This document shows positions 56,328 to 64,000 of a DNA stretch of 64,000 nt, piece by piece. The translations under genes were made by a program, and so were the position numbers. The DNA is from Steroidobacteraceae bacterium. Lineage in GTDB: Bacteria; Pseudomonadota; Gammaproteobacteria; Steroidobacterales; Steroidobacteraceae. Numbering within the stretch: the first letter of the stretch is position 1; each line of letters opens with the position of its first letter. The notes under the pieces were generated by a model that searched no databases, was not told the origin of the DNA, and saw only the letters and a program-made list of their open reading frames with translations. The stretch is taken from positions 1 through 64,000 of the forward strand of contig JALORN010000011.1 of assembly GCA_025458905.1 (NCBI GenBank). Direction: 5' to 3'.

Positions 56328-56717
56328 ATGCCGCTGCTGCCCCTGCGCTACGGCCGGCTGTGGCTGGCGCTCGGCGCCGTGATGGTTGCCGTGATGCTCT
56401 ACGTCTGCCTGATTCCCGATGTCCCGGGGCCCAAGTTCGAGGGCGTCGACAAGATCGAGCACGTCCTCGCGTGGCTCGTCGTCAGTGCCTGGTTCGCGTC
56501 CTTGGTCGAGCGTCGCGGTTTCGTGCGGCTCGCGATTGCCTTGGTCGTGCTCGGGGTCGGCATCGAGTTCGCGCAGGCCTTCATGGATATCGGCCGCCAG
56601 GGCGACTGGCGCGACGTGGTCGCGAACTCGCTCGGGGTGGCGGGCGGCATGCTGTCGGTCGCGCTCGGCGGCGACTCGTGGCTGGCGCGGATCGAGCGAT
56701 GGCTGCCCGCGACCTGA
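56328..56717 (+). CDS. VanZ-like membrane protein
   Basis: The protein has 129 residues with four membrane spans. It carries YVCLIPDVPGPKFEGVDKIEHVLAWLV, where the DKxxH pair is the VanZ-like signature, and VGIEFAQAFMDIGRQGDWRDVVANSLGVAGG. VanZ-like proteins are widespread and mostly uncharacterised; VanZ itself gives low-level teicoplanin resistance. It lies directly after lolA with no gap and overlaps rarA by 19 nt. Confidence 0.85.
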   Translation: MPLLPLRYGRLWLALGAVMVAVMLYVCLIPDVPGPKFEGVDKIEHVLAWLVVSAWFASLVERRGFVRLAIALVVLGVGIEFAQAFMDIGRQGDWRDVVANSLGVAGGMLSVALGGDSWLARIERWLPAT

Positions 56718-58039
56718 CGCGGCCGCTCGCCGACCGGATGCGGCCGCGGACCCTGGACGAGTTCGTCGGGCAGCCGCAGGTGCTCGGGCCCGGCAAGCCG
56801 CTGCGCCAGGCGCTGGAGGGCGGGCAGCTGCACTCGCTGGTTCTGTGGGGGCCACCGGGTACCGGCAAGACGACCCTCGCGCGACTGATCGCACAGCGTT
56901 CCGGCGCCGACTTCATCGCGCTCTCCGCCGTGATGGCAGGCGTGAAGGACGTGCGTGCCGCGGTGGACGCGGCGCGCGCGGCGCGCGGTGCAGGCCGGCG
57001 GACGGTGCTGTTCCTCGACGAGGTGCACCGTTTCAACAAGTCGCAGCAGGACACGTTCCTGCCCTACCTCGAGGACGGCACCCTGACCTTCATCGGCGCG
57101 ACCACCGAGAACCCGTCGTTCGAAGTGGTGAGCGCGCTGCTGTCGCGGGCGCGCGTCTACGTGCTGAAGTCGCTCGCACCCGCCGACCTCGCCGGGCTGA
57201 TGCGCCGTGCGCTGGACGACGCCGAGCGCGGGCTGGGCGGCGAGGGCCTCGCGATCGACGACGACGCGCTCGAGCTGCTGGCGCGCGCCGCCGACGGCGA
57301 CGGGCGCCGCGCCCTCAACATGCTCGAGATCGCGGCCGACCTCGCGCAGCCGCGCGATGGCCAGCGGGTGATAGCGCTCGCCCAGGCGGGCGAGGTCGCG
57401 GGCGGTACTCGACGCCGCTTCGACAAGGGCGGCGAGCAGTTCTACGACCAGATCTCGGCGCTGCACAAGTGCGTGCGCGGCACCGACCCGGACGCGGCGC
57501 TCTACTGGTTCTGCCGGATGGTCGACGGGGGCTGCGACCCGTCGTACCTCGCACGGCGGATCACGCGCATGGCGGTCGAGGACATCGGCCTCGCCGACCC
57601 ACGCGGGCTGCAGGTGGCGATCGACGCCTGGGAGGCCTACGACCGGCTCGGCAGCCCCGAGGGCGAGCTCGCGCTCGCCAATGCGATCGTCTACCTCGCC
57701 TGCGCGCCGAAGAGCAACGCGGTTTACTCGGGCTACGGCGAGGCCATGGCCGACGTGGAGAAGTTCGGCACGCTCGACGTGCCGCTGCGCTTCCGCAATG
57801 CGCCGACCCGCCTGATGAAGGACCTCGGCTACGGCCAGGGATATCGCTACGCGCACGACGAACCCGGGGCCTTTGCGACCGGCGAGCGCTACCTGCCGGA
57901 CGAGATGCCCGACCGGCGCTACTACCGCCCGGTGCCGCGGGGGCTCGAGATCAAGATCGGCGAGGCGCTCGCGCGGCTGCGCACCGGCGGCCGGGCCCGC
58001 GGCGACGCTGTCCCGGGCGGCACGCCGGGCGGCGACTGA
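56699..58039 (+). CDS. rarA: RarA (MgsA), replication-associated recombination AAA ATPase
   Basis: RarA acts at stalled replication forks and binds SSB. The protein has 446 residues: LADRMRPRTLDEFVGQ, Walker A LWGPPGTGKTTLARLIAQ, LSAVMAGVKDVR, Walker B TVLFLDEVHRFNKSQQDTFLPYLEDG, sensor GATTENPSFEVVSALLSRARVY, and the tetramer C-domain GCDPSYLARRITRMAVEDIGLADP with SNAVYSGYGEAM. ATG 56699 (MAARDLTRPLADRMRP) overlaps vanZ. The C-terminal ~15 residues are Gly-rich. crcB follows 3 nt after the stop. Confidence 0.96.
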   Translation: MAARDLTRPLADRMRPRTLDEFVGQPQVLGPGKPLRQALEGGQLHSLVLWGPPGTGKTTLARLIAQRSGADFIALSAVMAGVKDVRAAVDAARAARGAGRRTVLFLDEVHRFNKSQQDTFLPYLEDGTLTFIGATTENPSFEVVSALLSRARVYVLKSLAPADLAGLMRRALDDAERGLGGEGLAIDDDALELLARAADGDGRRALNMLEIAADLAQPRDGQRVIALAQAGEVAGGTRRRFDKGGEQFYDQISALHKCVRGTDPDAALYWFCRMVDGGCDPSYLARRITRMAVEDIGLADPRGLQVAIDAWEAYDRLGSPEGELALANAIVYLACAPKSNAVYSGYGEAMADVEKFGTLDVPLRFRNAPTRLMKDLGYGQGYRYAHDEPGAFATGERYLPDEMPDRRYYRPVPRGLEIKIGEALARLRTGGRARGDAVPGGTPGGD

Positions 58040-58042
58040 GCG

Positions 58043-59711
<1,669 letters not shown>

Positions 59712-59766
59712 GCCCGTGCGCCCCTGCGCCGCCGGCCGCGCCAGCGTGGGGTAGGATCGCGTCACC

Positions 59767-59856
<90 letters not shown>

Positions 59857-59869
59857 CGCCGAGTGCCCG

Positions 59870-60712
59870 ATGAATCGCCGAACGCCTGACCCTCGCGCGA
59901 ACGGTCCCGCCCGCCAACCCCTGCGGCAGGCCGGACCGTCGGCTGCGAACGCCCCTGGCTCACCCCCGGCGGATGCGGCACCGGTGGGGCCGAGGCTCTC
60001 CAAGCGCATGGGCGAGCTCGGGCTCTGCTCGCGGCGCGAAGCCGAGGAGTGGATCGTCCGTGGCTGGGTCCGGGTCGACGGTGTGGTGGTGGACACGCTC
60101 GGCGTGCGCGTGTCGCCGGCGGCACGCATCGAGATCGATCCCGCGGCGCGCGCCCACCAGGGCGCGCAGGTGACGATCCTGCTGCACAAGCCGGTCGGCT
60201 ACGTCTCCGGGCAGGCCGAGGACGGCTACGAGCCGGCGATCGTCCTGGTCCGTCCCGAGAACCGCTGGGCCGACGACCCCTCGCCGCGGCGCTTCGAGCC
60301 GGCCCACTTGCGGGGTCTCGCGCCGGCCGGCCGCCTCGACATCGACTCGACCGGGCTGCTGGTGCTGACCCAGGACGGGCGGGTCGCGAAGCAGCTGATC
60401 GGCCAGGATTCGTCGATCGAGAAGGAATACCTGGTACGCGTCTCGGGGCGGCTGGACGAGGCGGGGCTGGCGCTGCTGCGCCACGGCCTGTCGCTCGACG
60501 GCGTGAAGCTCAAGCCGGCACAGGTGTCGTGGCAGAATTCCGACCAGCTCCGCTTCGTACTGCGCGAGGGCCGCAAGCGGCAGATCCGGCGGATGTGCGA
60601 GTGCGTCGGGCTGTTCGTCACCGGCCTGAAGCGGGTGCGCAGTGGCCGGGTGATGCTCGGCGGCCTGCCGCCCGGCAAGTGGCGCTATCTCGGCGCGGAC
60701 GAGACGTTCTGA
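59870..60712 (+). CDS. RsuA/RluF-type ribosomal pseudouridine synthase
   Basis: The protein has 280 residues: a disordered N-terminus (1-40), S4 domain ([32 protein letters not shown]), then the RsuA/RluB/RluE/RluF catalytic core with [11 protein letters not shown], active-site [27 protein letters not shown], and [19 protein letters not shown]. The RxIRRMCE and long inserted loop ([13 protein letters not shown]) resemble RluF. The exact rRNA position modified cannot be fixed by eye. ATG 59870; the stop overlaps the next start by one base. Confidence 0.9.
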   Translation: MNRRTPDPRANGPARQPLRQAGPSAANAPGSPPADAAPVGPRLSKRMGELGLCSRREAEEWIVRGWVRVDGVVVDTLGVRVSPAARIEIDPAARAHQGAQVTILLHKPVGYVSGQAEDGYEPAIVLVRPENRWADDPSPRRFEPAHLRGLAPAGRLDIDSTGLLVLTQDGRVAKQLIGQDSSIEKEYLVRVSGRLDEAGLALLRHGLSLDGVKLKPAQVSWQNSDQLRFVLREGRKRQIRRMCECVGLFVTGLKRVRSGRVMLGGLPPGKWRYLGADETF

Positions 60713-61920
60713 TGGCGGGCGGCAAGGCGCCCGAGCCCGCCTGGCCGCGGGTCCGCTGGATCGAGGACGGGACGCAGCGGGAGGCGTGCTGGTACTCCGC
60801 GCGCGGTGCGCCCGCGCCGCGTCGGCTGCGCGTCGTCGACGATCGCACCGACGCCGACGCGGCTTACGGCGACGCGTGCCAGGGCACGGGCCTGCTGTGG
60901 CGTGGCGATCATCGCAACGCGCGCCAGTTGCTGGCCGCGCTCTCCCGGCGTGCGGCGCGTCACGGCGCGCATCGTGTCGACCCACGAGCGACGCCACCCG
61001 GCTCGTCCGCGATGGCGCAGGCCTTCCATCGCGAGCGCCAGGCGCGGGCCCAGCGCGCGCGCACGCTCGGCATGCTGCTGGTGGAGCTCGACGCCGCGGC
61101 GCGCCTCGTCGGCCAGCGCAGCGCACCCGAGGTCGCAGGAGCCGTCGCCGACGCCCTCGGGTCGTCGGCGTTCGGTCCAGCGTCGCCCCCTTTGCTGATG
61201 TCGCTGCGCGAACTGCAGGGAATGGTGGGCGCCTGGCAGTGGCGCCTGCAAGGCATCGACGTGCCGGCCGCGGGGGGGCGCATCCATCCTCATTACGGCG
61301 TGTTCGCACCGGTCCGGGCCGAGTACGTCCACCTGGTCGCGACGGCGCCCCTGCCGGCGGCGCTCGCGGCGCAGGACTTCGCGGTGGACGTGGGCACTGG
61401 CACGGGCGTGCTGGCCGCGGTGCTCGCGCGCCGTGGAGTCGGGCGCGTGCTCGCCACCGACCGTGAGCCGCGGGCGCTCGACTGCGCGCGCGAGAACCTC
61501 GCGCGGCTCGGCCTGGCCGCGCGCGTCGAGGTACGGGCGGCCGACCTCTTCCCGACCGGGCGCGCGGCACTCGCCGTCTGCAACCCGCCGTGGCTCCCGG
61601 GGCGTCCGGGTTCGCCGCTCGAGCATGCGATCTACGATCCGGACTCGCGGATGCTGCAGGGATTCCTGCACGGACTGGTGGCGCACCTCGCGGAGGGCGG
61701 CGAGGGTTGGCTGATACTGTCGGACCTCGCGGAGCGGCTGGGGCTGCGGACGCGCGCCGAACTGCTCGGCCGGATCGAGGCGTCCGGACTCCACGTCGTG
61801 GACCGGCTCGAGGCACGCCCGGTGCATCCGCGCTCGCGCGATGAGGAAGATCCCTTCCATGCGGTGCGCAGCGCCGAAGTCACCTCACTGTGGCGCCTGG
61901 CTGCCCGCCGCCGTACCTGA
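60712..61920 (+). CDS. Class I SAM methyltransferase with NPPW motif
   Basis: The protein has 402 residues. The N-terminal half is variable and Ala/Arg-rich (to ~200), with HRERQARAQRARTLGMLLVELD. The C-terminal half is a Rossmann methyltransferase: FAVDVGTGTGVLAAVLARRG (motif I), VLATDREPRALDCARENLARL, and CNPPWLPG, the NPPY-type motif of amino/N-methyltransferases such as PrmC, TrmN6 and RlmG. It probably methylates an RNA base or a protein glutamine; the target is unknown. It overlaps the pseudouridine synthase stop (TGATG), which favours a translation-related role. Confidence 0.8.
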   Translation: MAGGKAPEPAWPRVRWIEDGTQREACWYSARGAPAPRRLRVVDDRTDADAAYGDACQGTGLLWRGDHRNARQLLAALSRRAARHGAHRVDPRATPPGSSAMAQAFHRERQARAQRARTLGMLLVELDAAARLVGQRSAPEVAGAVADALGSSAFGPASPPLLMSLRELQGMVGAWQWRLQGIDVPAAGGRIHPHYGVFAPVRAEYVHLVATAPLPAALAAQDFAVDVGTGTGVLAAVLARRGVGRVLATDREPRALDCARENLARLGLAARVEVRAADLFPTGRAALAVCNPPWLPGRPGSPLEHAIYDPDSRMLQGFLHGLVAHLAEGGEGWLILSDLAERLGLRTRAELLGRIEASGLHVVDRLEARPVHPRSRDEEDPFHAVRSAEVTSLWRLAARRRT

Positions 61921-61935
61921 GACGAGGAGGTATCG

Positions 61936-62256
61936 ATGGCCTGGTTGATGCTGCTGGCCGCCGGGCTGCTGGAAGTGGTGTGGGCGTTCTCGATGAAGCA
62001 GTCGGCGGGCTTCACGCGCCTCTTGCCGACCCTCGTGACCGCGGTGGCCATGGTCGCGAGCGTCGTGCTGCTCGCGTCGGCGATGCGCAGCCTGCCCCTC
62101 GGCACGGCCTATGCGGTCTGGACGGGAATCGGCGCGCTCGGCGCGTTCGTCGCCGGGATCGTGTTCCTAGGCGAGTCCGCGAGCCCGATGCGCCTCGGTG
62201 CCGCAGCGTTGATCCTGGCCGGCCTCGCGCTGATGAAGCTGGCCACGCCGGACTGA
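61936..62256 (+). CDS. sugE: SMR family transporter, SugE/Gdx type
   Basis: The protein has 106 residues with four membrane helices and the small multidrug resistance pattern: E13 in AAGLLEVVWAFSMKQS is the essential carboxylate, with AYAVWTGIGALGAFVAGIVF and GESASPMRLGAAALILAGL. SugE/Gdx members export guanidinium; the exact substrate is not proven here. GAGGAGG lies just before ATG 61936. Only 15 nt separate it from the upstream gene, so no guanidine riboswitch precedes it. It is convergent with the TonB receptor gene. Confidence 0.9.
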   Translation: MAWLMLLAAGLLEVVWAFSMKQSAGFTRLLPTLVTAVAMVASVVLLASAMRSLPLGTAYAVWTGIGALGAFVAGIVFLGESASPMRLGAAALILAGLALMKLATPD

Positions 62257-62272
62257 GCGTCGGCCCCGGCGC

Positions 62273-64000
62273 TCACCGGTTCCAGACGTACTCGAACTTC
62301 ACGCCGATGGTCGGCAGCACGCTGAGGCCGTCGCCGGTCTCGACACCGCGCCGCTCGTCCCACTCGCGCGCATCGACGATCGCGCGACCGTAGACGTTGA
62401 TCACGTCGATGAAGCCGACGAGGTTCACCGGCCCCAGCCGGCGCCGGTAGTCGACGCGCACGTTGAGCGTGTGGAATGCCGGGAAGCGGTCGGTGTTGTC
62501 GGCGATGAACTCGCGGGAGAAGCGCCGCGGCCCTGCGGGCCCGAGCACGTCGGCGTAGACCACGAACGGGTCGCGAGGCCGGCCGGAGGCGTACTTCCAC
62601 TTGGCCGAGAACGCCCAGCGGGTGCTCGGCTCCCAGCCGCCGAATATCGTCAGCACGTGCGGCCGGTGCTGGTCCGCATCGAACTCGCCGGCGCCGAGGC
62701 GCTCGTCGCGCTTGGCCCGCAGCCAGGAGTAGCTCGCCGAGCCCCACCAGGTGTCGCCGAAGCGGCGTGTGAGGGCGACGTCGATGCCCGAGTTCGAGCC
62801 TTCGCCGCGGTTCGACGCGCGGCCGTCGGTGCGGTCGGTGGTGACGACCAGCCGGTCGAGGGCCTGCAGGTAGGTCTCGACCGACAGGCGCCAGTCGTTG
62901 CCGATCTCGCGCTGCACGCCGACGGCGATCTGGGTCGAGCGCTCCGCGCCGAGGCGCGAGTTCGCCGGATCCGCGCCGAGCGAGAGGAAGCTGGGGTTCT
63001 GGTAGTACACGCCGCCGCCGCTCCAGATGCGCAGCTTCGGGCTCACCTGCCAGTTGACGGCCAGGCGCGGCGAGAGCAGGGACTCGCGCGAGAAGTCGAT
63101 GTAGTCGTACCGCAACCCGGGGGTGACGCTGACCTGTCCGGCCTTCCAGGTGTAGTCGGCATACAGCGTGGCGTCGGTCCCGGCCTGGTCGAAGCGCGAG
63201 TCGAGGCGCTGGGGCGTCAGCACGATGAAGCGCTGCGCGGGATTGGGGCGGAAGTCGTCCCGATCGTATTCGAAGCGGGTCCAGTTGCCGGCGAGGCGGG
63301 TCTCGAAGTCGAGTTCGGTGCGCGTGACGCGCGCGCCGAGGGAATACCCGTCGCCCGACTCGAGCACGTCGTTGAAGTCGAGGCGCCAGCCGATCTCGCG
63401 CTCGGCTTCGGTCAGCGTCAGGATGTCCGGCCGCGCGGGCACCTGCGCCGCCGTCGCGCCGGGCGGCGCGAGGTCCGGGAAGGCCTCGCCACGGGCGCTG
63501 AGCTTGTCGCTTTCGCGGACGTAGAACTGGTTGCGCATCTGGGCGCGCTCGCCCGGGAACCACTTCCAGGTGAGGCCGAACAGCGAGCTGTCCTGGTTCG
63601 AGCGGGCGAGGGTGGTGTCCTCGAAGTTTTCCGACAGCAGCACGTTGTCGACGTCGCGGACGAAGTCCTCGGTGGTGTGGATCGCCAGCAGTTCGAGCCG
63701 GTGCTCGGGCGAGGGCTCGCTGACGAGCTTGGCGATCAGGTCGGTCAGGGTCGGTGCGCCGAGGTCCGGGTTGTCGATGGCCTCGAAGACACGCTCGAAG
63801 TCGAGCGAGCGCGCCGAGGCGAACAGCGTCGTGTCCTCGCGCAGGCCGCTCGGACCCTCGTAACCGACCTCGAGGCCGGCGACGTCGAGCTGGGCACGGG
63901 TGGTGGCGGTGGCGGGGTTGCCGCCGACCAGGTCGAGTTGCAGCAGCGAGCCGTTGCGACCCCCCTGCGAGGCGCGCCAGCCGCCGGGCTGGAACTCGGC
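62273..64000 (-). CDS. TonB-dependent outer-membrane receptor (5' end beyond window)
   Basis: 575 C-terminal residues of a TonB-dependent receptor, open to the right edge, so the signal peptide, TonB box and most of the plug are missing. The visible part is the 22-strand barrel: repeated strands with alternating residues and aromatic girdles, for example NFEDTTLARSNQDSSLFGL, WRLDFNDVLESGDGYSLGAR, TPGLRYDYIDFSRESLLSPR, RLAVNWQVSPKLRIWSGGG, ALTRRFGDTWWGSASYSW and FSAKWKYASGRPRDPF. It ends VKFEYVWNR. It would depend on ExbBD-TonB. The substrate is unknown. A 16-nt gap separates it from sugE. Confidence 0.88.
   Translation of the reverse strand, partial: AEFQPGGWRASQGGRNGSLLQLDLVGGNPATATTRAQLDVAGLEVGYEGPSGLREDTTLFASARSLDFERVFEAIDNPDLGAPTLTDLIAKLVSEPSPEHRLELLAIHTTEDFVRDVDNVLLSENFEDTTLARSNQDSSLFGLTWKWFPGERAQMRNQFYVRESDKLSARGEAFPDLAPPGATAAQVPARPDILTLTEAEREIGWRLDFNDVLESGDGYSLGARVTRTELDFETRLAGNWTRFEYDRDDFRPNPAQRFIVLTPQRLDSRFDQAGTDATLYADYTWKAGQVSVTPGLRYDYIDFSRESLLSPRLAVNWQVSPKLRIWSGGGVYYQNPSFLSLGADPANSRLGAERSTQIAVGVQREIGNDWRLSVETYLQALDRLVVTTDRTDGRASNRGEGSNSGIDVALTRRFGDTWWGSASYSWLRAKRDERLGAGEFDADQHRPHVLTIFGGWEPSTRWAFSAKWKYASGRPRDPFVVYADVLGPAGPRRFSREFIADNTDRFPAFHTLNVRVDYRRRLGPVNLVGFIDVINVYGRAIVDAREWDERRGVETGDGLSVLPTIGVKFEYVWNR

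Noticed and set aside
59752-59757. TAGGAT as tRNA-Ser -10
   Set aside because: Position fits, but no matching -35 is present. Mentioned only within the tRNA entry.

Overview
The window looks like chromosome of a high-GC gammaproteobacterium with LPS. Lol, ExbBD, MsbA/LpxK, RNase E and a type II secretion secretin are all present. The gene order (lolC-lolE-lolD / comEC / exbBD-msbA-lpxK-ycaR-kdsB / rne<>rluC / yceD-rpmF-plsX-fabH / clpS-clpA / infA-aat / trxB<>ftsK-lolA-rarA-crcB-serS) is the usual gammaproteobacterial core order. The very high GC and the imuA-imuB-dnaE2 cassette suggest a lineage near Xanthomonadales, Nevskiales or Steroidobacterales. That placement is inferred from gene content and codon use, not from a search.

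Layout. 1-3744: mfd (3' end off the left edge) and a small exported protein. 3882-7210: lipoprotein release ABC transporter genes lolC, lolE, lolD. 7199-10157: a DUF2062 membrane protein and comEC. 10207-13125: a reversed three-gene cassette (GtrA-like flippase, membrane GT-C glycosyltransferase, GT2) set into an otherwise conserved block. 13470-18803: exbB, exbD, msbA, lpxK, ycaR, kdsB and a low-molecular-weight tyrosine phosphatase, nearly all overlapping or touching. 18811-23351: rne and rluC, divergent. 23449-27132: maf, then yceD-rpmF-plsX-fabH, ending without fabD/fabG/acpP. 27260-32429: an accessory stretch with an alanine-zipper lipoprotein, a SAM methyltransferase, two glycosyltransferases and a phytoene-desaturase-like oxidoreductase. 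32437-40317: lexA with its own SOS box, a GST-VOC fusion gene, and the imuA-imuB-dnaE2 mutasome. 40407-46688: a small acidic protein and gspC-D-E-F. 47106-53022: clpS-clpA, infA, aat, an acyltransferase-like gene and trxB. 53165-59856: ftsK, lolA, vanZ-like, rarA, crcB, serS and tRNA-Ser(UGA). 59870-64000: an RsuA/RluF-type pseudouridine synthase, a methyltransferase, sugE, and a TonB-dependent receptor cut by the right edge.

How the genes work together. Much of the window serves the cell envelope: lipid A and Kdo synthesis and flipping (lpxK, kdsB, msbA), lipoprotein sorting (lolC, lolE, lolD, lolA), phospholipid and fatty acid initiation (plsX, fabH), glycan modification (Gtr-like cassette, 28-30 kb glycosyltransferases), and secretion or uptake (GspCDEF, ExbBD, TonB receptor). 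A second theme is DNA damage tolerance and DNA handling: mfd, comEC, lexA, imuAB-dnaE2, rarA, ftsK. A third is RNA and protein quality control: rne, rluC, clpS, clpA, aat.

I found no clearly new multi-gene system. The most unusual points are a ComEC whose metallo-beta-lactamase domain has lost its metal ligands, a GspE without the tetracysteine zinc motif, a GST-glyoxalase fusion inside the SOS mutagenesis neighbourhood, the Gtr-like cassette, and strong promoters placed so close to yceD and clpS that their transcripts may be leaderless. There is no CRISPR array, insertion sequence, integrase or rRNA that I can see.
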